This document shows positions 26,169 to 35,222 of a DNA stretch of 62,590 bases, piece by piece. A model generated the notes under the pieces. The model saw only the letters and a program-made list of their open reading frames with translations. It had not been told where the DNA came from and searched no databases. Within the stretch, counting starts at the first letter, position 1; each line of letters begins with the position of its first letter. Source of the stretch: an uncultured Bacilli bacterium (GTDB lineage: Bacteria > Bacillota_I > Bacilli_A > RF39 > UBA660); the NCBI GenBank assembly GCA_934098745.1, contig CAKOPG010000010.1:1-62590 (forward strand), given 5' to 3'. The translations under genes were made by a program, and so were the position numbers.

Positions 26169-26772
26169 CTTTACAAAAACTTCTTATCTGACAATTATCG
26201 CAAGCGGGATTCTTCGCCTTACAATAGTATCTTCCAAATAATACTAACTGATGATGGGTTTTACTCCATCTATCTTTTGGTATTTTTTTCATTAATTTCT
26301 TCTCTATCTTAACAACATCATCATTCTTATTAACTAGTCCCAATCTTTTACTAACTCTACTTACATGTGTATCTACTGCTATGGTATCTTCATTATAAAT
26401 ATTTGCCAAAAAGACATTAGCAGTCTTATGGCCTACCCCCGGTAAACTCTCAATATATACTCTATCATTAGGAACATAATTATATCCATCGCTTACAAGT
26501 TTTAAAGCTATTTCATGAACATATTCACTTTTTCTTCTATATGTTCCTATCTCTCTAATAATATTTTCAATATCACATAAAGGCGCCTTACTAAGTAATT
26601 CTAAAGAAGGATACTTCTTAAAAAGAACTTCTGTTACTTTATTAACCCGCTTATCCGTAGTTTGTGCACTAAGCATAATAGCTATTAATAATTCATAATC
26701 TTTTTCATAATTAAGTTCACAACGAGCCTCTTCAAAAAGTTTATCTAAATAATCAAATATCTCTTTATTCAT
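26158..26772 (-). CDS. nth: Endonuclease III
   Basis: DNA glycosylase/AP lyase of 204 residues removing oxidised pyrimidines in base excision repair. The helix-hairpin-helix LPGVGHKTANVFL contains the catalytic Lys, and the catalytic Asp follows in VDTHVSRV. The C-terminal [4Fe-4S] loop has C-x6-C-x2-C-x5-C (CKAKNPACDNCQIRSFC). Its start overlaps the dnaD end by eight bases, and dnaD-nth adjacency is conserved in Bacilli. Confidence 0.96.
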   Translation of the reverse strand: MNKEIFDYLDKLFEEARCELNYEKDYELLIAIMLSAQTTDKRVNKVTEVLFKKYPSLELLSKAPLCDIENIIREIGTYRRKSEYVHEIALKLVSDGYNYVPNDRVYIESLPGVGHKTANVFLANIYNEDTIAVDTHVSRVSKRLGLVNKNDDVVKIEKKLMKKIPKDRWSKTHHQLVLFGRYYCKAKNPACDNCQIRSFCKEKK

Positions 26773-27400
26773 TTAACCAATCCGTATCAAATACTTCAAC
26801 CTTTTTCTTCTTATTACGATAAACTTCTCTCTCTCTATTAATATCTTCCTTATTCTTATATCCCTTTTTCTTCCAATCATTTAATATACTATCAATATAT
26901 CTAAAATTACTAACCCCATTTAACACAGCTTCCTTTAAAGCACAAGTAATTAATTCTATACTATTACCACTAGTAATCCATTCCTTTATCTGTTCATATT
27001 CCATTGGTGATATCGTTCTTCCTAATTCATTTTCAAATACAGAAAATATAGAATTATCAATCTTTTCTTCCTTCTTATCTATAACAATATTAAATAACTT
27101 CTCATATAATAAATCTACTGTAATATATTCATGTTTCTTTTTATCTGTCTTATCGACAACTAATGATAAAATATTTTTCTCAATCAAATTATTAATTATA
27201 CATATAATTTCATGTTTACTTCCATTAACTACTTTAGCAAACTCTTCCGGATCAAATTCAACCTTATCTCCAAAAGATAAAATAATTAATATAACTATTA
27301 ATTCACTATCACTAATTCCCAACATCTTATAATTACTAAATAATACTTTAGGTACCACAATAGGTCTATCCCTTAATAAATTAACTATATTATCTTCCAT
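26765..27400 (-). CDS. dnaD: DnaD-family replication initiation protein
   Basis: 211 residues. The N-terminal winged helix (about 1-100) is followed by the DnaD/DnaB C-terminal domain: FENELGRTISPMEYEQI, then ELITCALKEAVLNGV, NFRYIDSILNDW and a basic tail. DnaD helps load the replicative helicase during initiation and restart in Bacilli. Position directly upstream of nth matches the usual Bacillus order and supports DnaD rather than a phage DnaD-like protein. Confidence 0.92.
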   Translation of the reverse strand: MEDNIVNLLRDRPIVVPKVLFSNYKMLGISDSELIVILIILSFGDKVEFDPEEFAKVVNGSKHEIICIINNLIEKNILSLVVDKTDKKKHEYITVDLLYEKLFNIVIDKKEEKIDNSIFSVFENELGRTISPMEYEQIKEWITSGNSIELITCALKEAVLNGVSNFRYIDSILNDWKKKGYKNKEDINREREVYRNKKKKVEVFDTDWLNE

Positions 27401-27401
27401 C

Positions 27402-27797
27402 TTACCCTCCTAATAAAACCCTCTTAACTACTTCATAAGTATATATATCATAATAAACATATTCTACCTGCTTATTATTTAATTTATCACTAAAATAATA
27501 TATTGCCCCATCTTCATAAACTATTTCATATTTCTCATTATTCTCATGTATTAAACTTCTATCTAACTTACTAACTATCTTATATTCTTTATCTATTAAA
27601 TATAAATAATCATTATCCATAACAATATAATAATTATTATATTTATTATAATAAGATATCTCTTTAATATCCGTCTTCTTTATTATAACCTTTTCTTCTT
27701 TTAATATATTATTCTTATCACTACTAACCATATATATAATCATAATAAACAAAACAATTACTATACTTATAAATATCTTTACTAACTTCTTCATCAT
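27402..27797 (-). CDS. Small membrane-anchored protein of unknown function
   Basis: 131 residues with a basic start (MMKKLVK) and one N-terminal membrane helix (about 7-27). A mostly beta extracellular domain rich in Tyr, Asn and Asp follows. The start may be either of two adjacent ATGs; the RBS is weak. It precedes dnaD by one base and is probably cotranscribed with dnaD-nth. I recognise no family. Confidence 0.6.
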   Translation of the reverse strand: MMKKLVKIFISIVIVLFIMIIYMVSSDKNNILKEEKVIIKKTDIKEISYYNKYNNYYIVMDNDYLYLIDKEYKIVSKLDRSLIHENNEKYEIVYEDGAIYYFSDKLNNKQVEYVYYDIYTYEVVKRVLLGG

Positions 27798-27834
27798 GAT
27801 AATTATTATATCATATCTTTTATATCTAATAAAG

Positions 27835-27861
27835 AAAAAAAGTCCATTAAATTGGACTTTT
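27835..27861 (-). terminator. Terminator after the 392-residue surface protein gene
   Basis: AAAAGTCCA (27838-27846) and TGGACTTTT (27853-27861), followed on the minus strand by TTTTTTTC. Confidence 0.85.
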
Positions 27862-27885
27862 CATATTTCCCCTTTTTAAACTTAA

Positions 27886-29064
27886 TTATTTTATATTTCT
27901 AGGTCTTAAAGTTCTTGCATAAGATACTGAATTTGTATTTTCTACATTTTTAACTTCTTCTTTATCACAATCACTAATTATATAATAAATACCTCTCCAA
28001 TATTCTGTTGTCTTAGAATCTTCTTCATATTTCAATCCATCACCAGCAAATACTACAAAGTATTTAATTAATTCCGCATTTTTTTTATTTAGTATATTTT
28101 GATAATTGATACGAATAAAGTTAAAGTAAACACTCATAACGTTAAATCCATTACCTGATTCTAGTTTGAAAGTATCTTCTTTCGCATTTAATATATCCAT
28201 TAATAAGTTATTAAGTAATATATTAAATCTATCAACTTCACCATTTCTACCAGCATAAGCTATTTCTTTAACTCTGCTTTCTATTTCTTTTGTTTTAGCA
28301 GCTTCTGATTCATCAAAGATAACATCAGATGGTACATTCATTAAAAGTTCATCCCAAGACATCCCTTTAGCACACCATCTATTGTTGTTTTCTGTAGCAA
28401 TACGAGATAATACAGAATATACATCAAGTGTTACTTCAGATTCATCTCTATCACCCATTACTGTATCTATTAATGCACTATTATCTTCCGCTATTTGATC
28501 AATATTCATATACATTACATAATCCATAACTTCTTGCTTAGATACTGGAAGATTTTCTTTAGTTAATTGTTCATATGTCGTATTTACTAAATTAGCAAAC
28601 TCTTTATCTGTTAAAGGTTTTCTTGTCTTTTCTTCTTTTATGATATCAGCTATAGCAATACCATTGTCATCACTATGAGTATCTTTATTCCTATTAATTA
28701 AAGTACATAGTCCATATCCTAAAGCTCCAGCTAATATGGCAACAGCTGTACCAATAGCTATACCTTTACCTAAAAGATTGTTATTATTCTTCTTATCAGT
28801 ATTAACTTTACTTTCCACACCACTACTTACTGTAGCTCCGGTATTACTTAAACCTAAATTATCATAAGCTGCTTGGGCTTCTTGCATTTTCTTTTTAGCT
28901 TCTTCTAATTTTTTCTTTTCTTCCTTAGCTTTCTTTTCTTCTTCTTCTAAAGCCTTTTGAATATTTTTAGCATTCTCAATTCCTGCTCTTGCCTTTGCTG
29001 ATTTTTCCTCAGCACTACTAGATAAATTTTCTAATTCTTTTAAAGCATCATCTAATCTACTCAT
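27886..29064 (-). CDS. Coiled-coil, single-TM protein of unknown function
   Basis: 392 residues. The first 70 form a charged coiled coil (EEEEKKAKEEKKKLEEAKKK). A flexible Ser/Thr/Asn linker follows, then one Ala/Gly-rich membrane helix (about 100-121, GIAIGTAVAILAGALGYGL). The C-terminal domain of about 270 residues is helical and probably extracellular. No signal peptide is present, so the N terminus is likely cytoplasmic. It lies 12 bases after the Cys-rich protein gene and shares its promoter. This pair may form an envelope complex; that is inference. Confidence 0.68.
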   Translation of the reverse strand: MSRLDDALKELENLSSSAEEKSAKARAGIENAKNIQKALEEEEKKAKEEKKKLEEAKKKMQEAQAAYDNLGLSNTGATVSSGVESKVNTDKKNNNNLLGKGIAIGTAVAILAGALGYGLCTLINRNKDTHSDDNGIAIADIIKEEKTRKPLTDKEFANLVNTTYEQLTKENLPVSKQEVMDYVMYMNIDQIAEDNSALIDTVMGDRDESEVTLDVYSVLSRIATENNNRWCAKGMSWDELLMNVPSDVIFDESEAAKTKEIESRVKEIAYAGRNGEVDRFNILLNNLLMDILNAKEDTFKLESGNGFNVMSVYFNFIRINYQNILNKKNAELIKYFVVFAGDGLKYEEDSKTTEYWRGIYYIISDCDKEEVKNVENTNSVSYARTLRPRNIK

Positions 29065-29076
29065 TTTTATTCCCCC

Positions 29077-30573
29077 TTATTTTGTTTCTCTAACATTTCC
29101 TGTTAAAGTATATCCTGCATCTAATAAGCTCTTGTCATTCTTTGAATAACTCCACTTATAGTCTACAGTTCCATCTACATATTCTCTTACTCTATATCTG
29201 TAGTAAATTACATCTCTTGTTTCTGTTACTGTTACTACTTCTGTATAGTTTCTATAACATTTTGTATTATCACTTGTCTTATCATAACCTGCTGGACATG
29301 TTTTATTATAGTCTCCATATATTACTTTTGTAGTAGTACTATTCTTATAACATGTAGTCTTATCTTTTGTTGGTGTATATCCACTTTCACATGTTGCTGT
29401 TGTCGTTATATTCTTATTACCACTAGTTACACACATATTACCAGATTTATTATAACCAGTTGGACATGAAGCTGTACCTGTAATAGTAGTAGTTTCATTT
29501 TTATATCCTATTCTAGTTTCTGGATATGAGCAATCATATGGTACATTTTGCCATGTAGGTGCACAAGTACTACAAGACTTAACTAATTGTTGACTATAAC
29601 ATGTCTTTGGTATTGTTACTGTATAAGTATATGGTGTTGAAATAGTCTTACTATAACTACAAGTAAAGCCATTTCTACCTGTTAATGTTCCGCCATCATA
29701 TGTACTTGGACATGTTGGATCAACTGTCTTTTGTTCTGCTTTAGTATAGTAACAAGTAAAGCCATCTCTAGATGTAAATGTTCCACCATCATATGTACTT
29801 GGACATGTTGGTTGAGAATACAACACAACATTCTCCGTAGATGTCATATAACATTTTGTTCCATCTTCAGTTGGTTTAAATCCTGCTGGACATACCAAAC
29901 TAAATTCCTTATAATCAGTTTTCCAAACTTCTTTGTTGTAAGTATATTCTTCTTTCTCTGTCTTCGTTTCTACCTGTCTATAATTTGTACTTGTAATACT
30001 AGTTCTAGACCATTCAGACCATTCTCCATAATCTGTCCATCTACCACCAGTATATCTCTTGTATTCATATTGATAATTTTTCGTAGGTTCTGAATCATTA
30101 CCTTTTATCTCCGGTGTATCCTTTTTCTCGCATATTGTTGAACTACAATAATCATAACATCCCATTATACTTATAATATAGTCGCTATGATCTCCACATT
30201 CTAAATATACTTTCATTTGATATTCATTATCAAACTTTTCCACAGATACATATGAATTAGCTGCAGAACAGTAATTTCCATATTTATCTTTTAACTCTAA
30301 AATATATTTTGAATCATACATTTTAGCTAATGTAAGAGTTTTAACTTCTCCTACCTTCTGAGGTAATCTCTCCGTAGTAAAATATTCTTTACCAACTTCC
30401 TTCATCTTAGCTAAATTTTCTGCAAATATTTGATCTGTTAAAACATCAAGTGAATTATTAATACCTTTATGTGATAAAGATATAAGCCATGCTGTAAATA
30501 AGATAAATATTATAACAATAATTGCCTTAATAAGTAAGTTAGTAAAACTAAATTTTTTGTTTTCGTCTTCCAT
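29077..30573 (-). CDS. Cys-rich, membrane-anchored surface protein
   Basis: 498 residues. A short cytoplasmic tail and one membrane helix (about 14-30) lead into an extracellular part. The first section resembles pilin-like or sensor domains without a clear match. The second half holds repeated cysteine units: CPSTYDGGTFT..DGFTCYY and CPSTYDGGTLT..NGFTCSY almost in tandem, then CP(A/T)GY(N/D)K..(D/G)..KCY units. Disulfide-stabilised small modules are likely. The end (YKWSYSKNDKSLLDAGYT) is Trp/Tyr-rich. It is driven by a consensus promoter and followed by the coiled-coil gene. Family unknown to me. Confidence 0.7.
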   Translation of the reverse strand: MEDENKKFSFTNLLIKAIIVIIFILFTAWLISLSHKGINNSLDVLTDQIFAENLAKMKEVGKEYFTTERLPQKVGEVKTLTLAKMYDSKYILELKDKYGNYCSAANSYVSVEKFDNEYQMKVYLECGDHSDYIISIMGCYDYCSSTICEKKDTPEIKGNDSEPTKNYQYEYKRYTGGRWTDYGEWSEWSRTSITSTNYRQVETKTEKEEYTYNKEVWKTDYKEFSLVCPAGFKPTEDGTKCYMTSTENVVLYSQPTCPSTYDGGTFTSRDGFTCYYTKAEQKTVDPTCPSTYDGGTLTGRNGFTCSYSKTISTPYTYTVTIPKTCYSQQLVKSCSTCAPTWQNVPYDCSYPETRIGYKNETTTITGTASCPTGYNKSGNMCVTSGNKNITTTATCESGYTPTKDKTTCYKNSTTTKVIYGDYNKTCPAGYDKTSDNTKCYRNYTEVVTVTETRDVIYYRYRVREYVDGTVDYKWSYSKNDKSLLDAGYTLTGNVRETK

Positions 30574-30605
30574 ACAAAACTCCCCTTTCTCAAAAGTTGC
30601 TTAAT

Positions 30606-30634
30606 ATACTAGCACACTTTTTTTCTTTTGTCAA
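30606..30634 (-). promoter_or_regulatory. Promoter of the Cys-rich surface operon
   Basis: Minus strand TTGACA (30629-30634), 17-base spacer, TAGTAT (30606-30611), with TGC before the -10. Confidence 0.8.
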
Positions 30635-30837
30635 ACGAAATCGTACATTTGTTGCAAAAAAACATATATACTATTTTCTTCTCTTTTATAATATTCATTA
30701 CCATCTAAATACTTTCATATATTTAAAACCCCAAATTTCTTCATATACTTAAATAGAACGTAATATCAATCTTGTTGTCATCCCTTATGAAATATGCCCA
30801 TTAAAAACAACTTCAAAGCTAAATTCTTTTTAGAACT
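30635..30837. other. Intergenic region without recognised feature
   Basis: About 200 AT-rich bases between the promoter at 30606 and the efp terminator. Short frames only; I see no RNA motif or repeat. Confidence 0.4.
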
Positions 30838-30864
30838 AAAAAAATAAAAGATTAATTATCTTTT
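30838..30864 (-). terminator. efp terminator
   Basis: AAAAGAT (30846-30852) and ATCTTTT (30858-30864), followed on the minus strand by ATTTTTTT. It overlaps the efp stop codon. Confidence 0.7.
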
Positions 30865-31420
30865 ACTTTCTTGATACATATTTACCATCTTTAGTTGAAA
30901 CTATTATTTCTTCTCCTTGTTCAATAAACAAAGGAACTTTTACTAATAACCCTGTTTCGATTATTGCATCTTTCGTTGCATTCGTAGCCGTATTTCCTTT
31001 AATAGCAGGTTCTGTTTGTGTTATCACATAATCTATTTTTTCCGGTAATTCTATTCCTAGCATTTCTCCTTCATAAAAGAAAATTAATACTTCAAGTCCT
31101 TCTTTTAAGAATTTAGCTTCATTTTCTATTTGACTAATAGATAAATCAACTTGTTCATACGTATTCATATTCATGAATGTATATGATCCACTATTTTCAT
31201 ATAAATATTGCATTTTAATTTTCTCAACATGAGCAGCTGGTACTTTAATTCCTGAATTAAAAGTTTGTTCAACAATTGATCCAGTTCTCAAATTCTTTAA
31301 TTTTGTCTTAACAATTGCTGCTCCCTTACCAGGTTTAACATGTTGAAATTCTAATACTTGGTATAAATTATTTTCATAACTAATTGTCATACCAGTTTTA
31401 AAATCATTAACATTTATCAT
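30863..31420 (-). CDS. efp: Elongation factor P
   Basis: 185-residue tRNA-shaped protein that relieves ribosome stalling at consecutive prolines. Three OB-like domains are present. The exposed loop in domain I reads KPGKGAA, with the Lys that is modified in Bacilli. The domain II/III sequence VTQTEPAIKGNTA and the C-terminal VSTKDGKYVSR are characteristic. It follows rpmG by about 33 bases. Confidence 0.96.
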   Translation of the reverse strand: MINVNDFKTGMTISYENNLYQVLEFQHVKPGKGAAIVKTKLKNLRTGSIVEQTFNSGIKVPAAHVEKIKMQYLYENSGSYTFMNMNTYEQVDLSISQIENEAKFLKEGLEVLIFFYEGEMLGIELPEKIDYVITQTEPAIKGNTATNATKDAIIETGLLVKVPLFIEQGEEIIVSTKDGKYVSRK

Positions 31421-31453
31421 ACTAATATATATTCCTTCCTATTTTATTAATTC

Positions 31454-31621
31454 CTACTTCTTTTCTTTATGTGTAGTATTCTTACGACATTTAGAACAAT
31501 ACTTATTTAATTCTAAACGTTCTGTTGTATTTTTCTTATTTTTACTAACCATATAATTTGGAGTTTTACATTCTTCACAAACTAGAGATACTAAAACTCT
31601 ATTTTCATTTTTCTTAGCCAT
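31454..31621 (-). CDS. rpmG: 50S ribosomal protein L33
   Basis: A 55-residue protein too short to stand out in ORF scans. It starts MAKKNENRVLVSLVCEEC and has the zinc-ribbon pairs C-x2-C (CEEC) and C-x2-C (CSKC) typical of the C+ form of L33. It continues with LELNKYCSKCRKNTTHKE, the conserved C-terminal signature. A strong RBS (GGAGGG) precedes the ATG. It sits between the class B PBP and efp on the same strand. Confidence 0.95.
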   Translation of the reverse strand: MAKKNENRVLVSLVCEECKTPNYMVSKNKKNTTERLELNKYCSKCRKNTTHKEKK

Positions 31622-31690
31622 ATTTATCCCTCCTTCAAAACATCAAGTGTATTATAACATACTTTTTTAACTTCTGGCAACCATTTTTAA

Positions 31691-31722
31691 GAAAAAAGCC
31701 TGTCACTTTGCAAGATGACACT
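31691..31722 (-). terminator. Terminator after the class B PBP gene
   Basis: TGTCA (31701-31705) and TGACA (31716-31720) with weaker outer pairs; on the minus strand followed by GGCTTTTTTC. It is a moderate stem but well placed just after the stop codon. Confidence 0.5.
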
Positions 31723-31725
31723 CTT

Positions 31726-33861
31726 TTATCTATATATTTCAAAATATTTATTTACAGCTCGTGAAGAAATTCTTTTTGTAACTGTACTTTGATAATCCAT
31801 CTCGGGAGTACTTATATCCGGAGATACCACCACAATACTCATCTTAGGATTATCACTTGGTGAATATCCGACAAAAGAAGTAGAAATAGTTTCTTTATCT
31901 ACCACTCCATCTTGATCCGTATCAATAAAACTCTGACTAGTACCGGTCTTACCAGATGAATTATTATAATAACCCATATAGCCATATCCTAACCCATCAG
32001 TAACTACCTGATTAAATCCTAGTCTTACCCTATCAATATATTCTTTATCGACTTCTACCGTTCCTAATTTCTTAATATCTGTAGCATATATTAATTCTCC
32101 AAAAACATCTTCTTTATTAACTGCTGGTGAATATACTTCTTTTAATAAGAATGGCTTTAACCTGGTACCACCATTAGCTAAAGTATTAATATACTGGGAT
32201 AACTGTATTGGGGTATACGTATCATATTGTCCTATTGAAAAGTCTAATAAATGTCCCGGTAATTTAGATGTTCCAATATATCCTAAACTCTCTACCGGTA
32301 AATCAATTCCTGTCTTTACTCCTAGTCCAAAAGAAGCATACATATCTCTATACTTATTAAAAGCTTCTGGATTTATCTTTAAAGCTTGATTATATTCATA
32401 ATTACCTTCTCCAACCTTTATGGCTATCTTATATTGATAAACATTTGATGAATATCTTAAAGCATATAAATCATCTATTTCCCCCATCGTTCTCCAAGAA
32501 CATTTTTCTGGTGTATTTTTAATCTTAATACATTCATCTACCTGTCTATCACCGATCTTAATAGCCCCATATTTATATCCTACTAACATTGAAGCTCCCT
32601 TAACCACTGATCCTGGAGTAACTGGTAAAGTAACTATTCCCGGAGTATAATCTACAATTTCCCTACTACCATCATCATTCTTAATTACCTGTTTCCCTGA
32701 CATTGCTAAAATCTCTCCCGTATTTGGATTAGCTATTATTGCAAAAGAACGATTATAATAAGTTGTATTAGGTTCATAGGTAGCATTCATTACCTCTTCA
32801 GATAAAATATCTTCCAAAGCCTTTTGTAACTCTATATCTATTGTTAAAACAATATCATTTCCTCGCTTACCTTGACTTACTAATTCATAATTATTATTAC
32901 TAGTTATCTTATATATAGCCTTTGTTCCCTTTAAATAATCCTCATACTGATATTCTAAATAACTAATACCAACCCTATCATCTAAACTATATCCCTTTTT
33001 TAAATAAATATTAGCTAATTCCTCTGGTATTCCTTGCGTATCACTAGAAACACTTCCCAGTATTGATTTAAAAGTATTTCCATATAAATATATTCTTTCC
33101 CAATCTAATTTTGTATTAAATCCCTTTAATGAATCAATATTCTCACTAATTACTGCATATTCTAAATCAGTTACATCCTTATTCTTAATAATCTTTTCAG
33201 CATAAGAATACCCTCTATTCATTAAATAATATATATAAGCAGCTTCTTTATCTTCTTCATTATAATTACTAAGTTCTTCCTCCGTAATTCTCTCAAATAT
33301 TAAATTCTCGATATCCGTATCATTAAGTTTTCTCTTCTTATACTGATCCCATTCTTCTTCTGTAATCTTCTCTTTACATAATACCGTATTATTCTTATAA
33401 TAAAAATTCTTTAATCTATAAGTTGATAACTTACTATAATCAACAGAAATAAGACTTCCTATCTTATAAGCAAGTTCTATCTCTTCCTTCGTCGTTATAC
33501 CGGTCTCTTTCTTATAATAAATAGTCTTTTTAGCTTGATTATCTACTAATAAATGATAATTTCTATCATATATTCTCCCTCTTGGAGCACTACTTCCCTC
33601 TACTGTCTTCTCCGTTGCTACAACTAATGATTCTTGATAATTTTCATAGTCTAGTATCTGCAATTTAAAAAGCCTTACCCCAATAATCCCAAAAAGCATA
33701 AATAATATCAAACTCACAAAGATATATCTCTTATCAATAATATCATTCAAGTTCTTATTACCAGCTTTTATCTTCTTATTAATAGGCTTAATATTTACTT
33801 TCTTCTTAATTATTTTATTTTTCTTAACATTATTAATATGCTTATGTCTAATTATACTCAT
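31726..33861 (-). CDS. Class B penicillin-binding protein 2 (elongation type)
   Basis: Second monofunctional transpeptidase, 711 residues from the start at 33861 (MSIIRHKHINN), which follows GGAGG. A basic cytoplasmic tail of about 45 residues precedes one membrane helix (about 50-70). A dimerisation domain with SSAPRGRIYDRN follows. The catalytic motifs are SVVK (TPGSVVKGAS), SSN (RYSSNVYQ) and KTG (SGKTGTSQ). It lacks the PASTA repeats of the protein at 679 and has the longer N-terminal region of PBP2/MrdA-type proteins, so a role in cell elongation is likely though not certain. An extended -10 promoter directs it; DUF2624 is divergent. Confidence 0.88.
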   Translation of the reverse strand: MSIIRHKHINNVKKNKIIKKKVNIKPINKKIKAGNKNLNDIIDKRYIFVSLILFMLFGIIGVRLFKLQILDYENYQESLVVATEKTVEGSSAPRGRIYDRNYHLLVDNQAKKTIYYKKETGITTKEEIELAYKIGSLISVDYSKLSTYRLKNFYYKNNTVLCKEKITEEEWDQYKKRKLNDTDIENLIFERITEEELSNYNEEDKEAAYIYYLMNRGYSYAEKIIKNKDVTDLEYAVISENIDSLKGFNTKLDWERIYLYGNTFKSILGSVSSDTQGIPEELANIYLKKGYSLDDRVGISYLEYQYEDYLKGTKAIYKITSNNNYELVSQGKRGNDIVLTIDIELQKALEDILSEEVMNATYEPNTTYYNRSFAIIANPNTGEILAMSGKQVIKNDDGSREIVDYTPGIVTLPVTPGSVVKGASMLVGYKYGAIKIGDRQVDECIKIKNTPEKCSWRTMGEIDDLYALRYSSNVYQYKIAIKVGEGNYEYNQALKINPEAFNKYRDMYASFGLGVKTGIDLPVESLGYIGTSKLPGHLLDFSIGQYDTYTPIQLSQYINTLANGGTRLKPFLLKEVYSPAVNKEDVFGELIYATDIKKLGTVEVDKEYIDRVRLGFNQVVTDGLGYGYMGYYNNSSGKTGTSQSFIDTDQDGVVDKETISTSFVGYSPSDNPKMSIVVVSPDISTPEMDYQSTVTKRISSRAVNKYFEIYR

Positions 33862-33894
33862 AACTAGAACCTCCATATCTATATATCTATTTAT

Positions 33895-33903
33895 ATTATA
33901 GCA
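33895..33903 (-). promoter_or_regulatory. Extended -10 promoter of the PBP2 gene
   Basis: Minus strand TGC followed by TATAAT (33895-33900); no good -35 is seen. It lies in the divergent gap with the DUF2624 gene. Confidence 0.6.
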
Positions 33904-33943
33904 TATTTCCATATAATTATCATATATTTAATTAGGTGATATT

Positions 33944-34192
33944 TTGAATAAACTATTAATCTCTGAATATATCAGTAGGCTTACTAAAGAAAATATCTAT
34001 TCCTTTGGTATAAAACAAGGTATAACTATGCAAAGTAATGATCTAGATATTATCTATTACTATATAAAAAATAAATACCAAGAATTTTTTAATAACCCCG
34101 ATATAATCTTAAAAGAAATTAAACCCCAAATTACCAACCAAGCATATGATATTATTATCAATCTATATAATAAATATAAATATTTAATGTAA
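33944..34192 (+). CDS. DUF2624 protein (YqfT-like)
   Basis: 82-residue helical protein starting at a TTG that follows AGGTGAT. The pattern NKLLISEYISRLTKENIYSFGIKQGI and a C-terminal helix ending NLYNKYKYL match the DUF2624/YqfT family of Bacilli. In Bacillus subtilis yqfT lies beside the endonuclease IV gene, as here (convergent with nfo in this window). The function is unknown. Confidence 0.75.
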   Translation: MNKLLISEYISRLTKENIYSFGIKQGITMQSNDLDIIYYYIKNKYQEFFNNPDIILKEIKPQITNQAYDIIINLYNKYKYLM

Positions 34193-34201
34193 TTATTACT
34201 A

Positions 34202-34227
34202 AACCTCACATTTTTTAATGTGAGGTT
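34202..34227. terminator. Bidirectional terminator between DUF2624 and nfo
   Basis: Perfect 10-bp arms AACCTCACAT (34202-34211) and ATGTGAGGTT (34218-34227). It serves two convergent genes; the flanking U-runs are modest. Confidence 0.8.
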
Positions 34228-34230
34228 ATC

Positions 34231-35136
34231 TTAATTATTTCTAATCTTCCTAATTAAATCAGGATCAAACTTCTTATTTCTTATCATTTCTATTTCATAT
34301 TTATATGGTGGATATACTTTATCTTTAGAATTATCTTCTTTAGTTACATATGGTGTTTCCAATATTTTAGGAATATGTTTTAATCTTTCATTATATATAA
34401 CTTTAATTAAAGCTTCAAATCCTATATGACCAAACCCAATATTTTCATGTCTATCTTTATGACTAAACATCTCGTTTTTAGAATCATTTATATGAATACA
34501 TTTAACATAATGAAGTCCTATCTCTCTATCTAACATATCTAAATAATCATCAAATCTACATATATCAACACCACTATCAAATAGATGACACGTATCAAGA
34601 CATATTCCTATCTTATCCTTATATTTAACCCCATTAATTATTAACTTCAAATCTTCCATTATAGAACCTATTTCTGTCCCTTTACCAGCCATAGTTTCAA
34701 GACAAATAGTTACTTCCTTATCATTATCTAAAATAAGATTTAAACCCTTAATAATTGAATTAATGGCCGCTCTTTTTTCATAATTAACATAAGCTCCCGG
34801 ATGTAAAACAATATTCTTTATGCCTAATAAACTAGCTCTATTAACTTCTTCTTTTAAGAAATCTACTGAAAAAGAAAGTTTCTCTAAATTACCTAGATTG
34901 ACAATATAAGGCGCATGAATAACGATATTCTCTAACTTAATATTATTCTGTTTCATAAGTTCATAAGCTTTATATGTTAAATCATCTCTAATAGGACTTC
35001 TTTTAGTATTCTGCGGAGCACCCGTATAAAACATAAAAGTATTTGCTTTATAAGCTAATGCTTCTTCTAAAGATCCCAGTAACTGTTTATCATTACTAAA
35101 ACTAACATGTGATCCAATAATTAATTCATCATTCAT
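34231..35136 (-). CDS. nfo: Endonuclease IV
   Basis: Zinc-dependent AP endonuclease (301 residues, TIM barrel) that incises 5' of abasic sites. The metal ligands are all in place: H in VIHAPYIVN, H in VLHPGAY, E in CLETMAGKG, D and H in CLDTCHLFDSG, H in IHINDSK, D and H in DRHENIGFGHIG, and E in ILETP. Length is normal. It completes, with nth at 26158, a base-excision repair set in this window. Confidence 0.97.
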   Translation of the reverse strand: MNDELIIGSHVSFSNDKQLLGSLEEALAYKANTFMFYTGAPQNTKRSPIRDDLTYKAYELMKQNNIKLENIVIHAPYIVNLGNLEKLSFSVDFLKEEVNRASLLGIKNIVLHPGAYVNYEKRAAINSIIKGLNLILDNDKEVTICLETMAGKGTEIGSIMEDLKLIINGVKYKDKIGICLDTCHLFDSGVDICRFDDYLDMLDREIGLHYVKCIHINDSKNEMFSHKDRHENIGFGHIGFEALIKVIYNERLKHIPKILETPYVTKEDNSKDKVYPPYKYEIEMIRNKKFDPDLIRKIRNN

Positions 35137-35173
35137 ATTATCTACCTCTATTAAATTATATCATATATAAGAA

Positions 35174-35198
35174 AAAGAAAAAAGACTTAAAAGTCTTT
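35174..35198 (-). terminator. Terminator after the second pseudopilin gene
   Basis: AAAGACTT (35181-35188) and AAGTCTTT (35191-35198), followed on the minus strand by TTTCTTTTTC. Confidence 0.75.
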
Positions 35199-35222
35199 TA
35201 AACTAATTATGAATATCTCAAA

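Noticed and set aside
29731..30093. Plus-strand frame of 120 codons inside the Cys-rich gene
   Set aside because: Antisense to a gene with promoter, RBS and clear repeat structure; the translation is a low-quality hydrophobic/Cys/Ser sequence.
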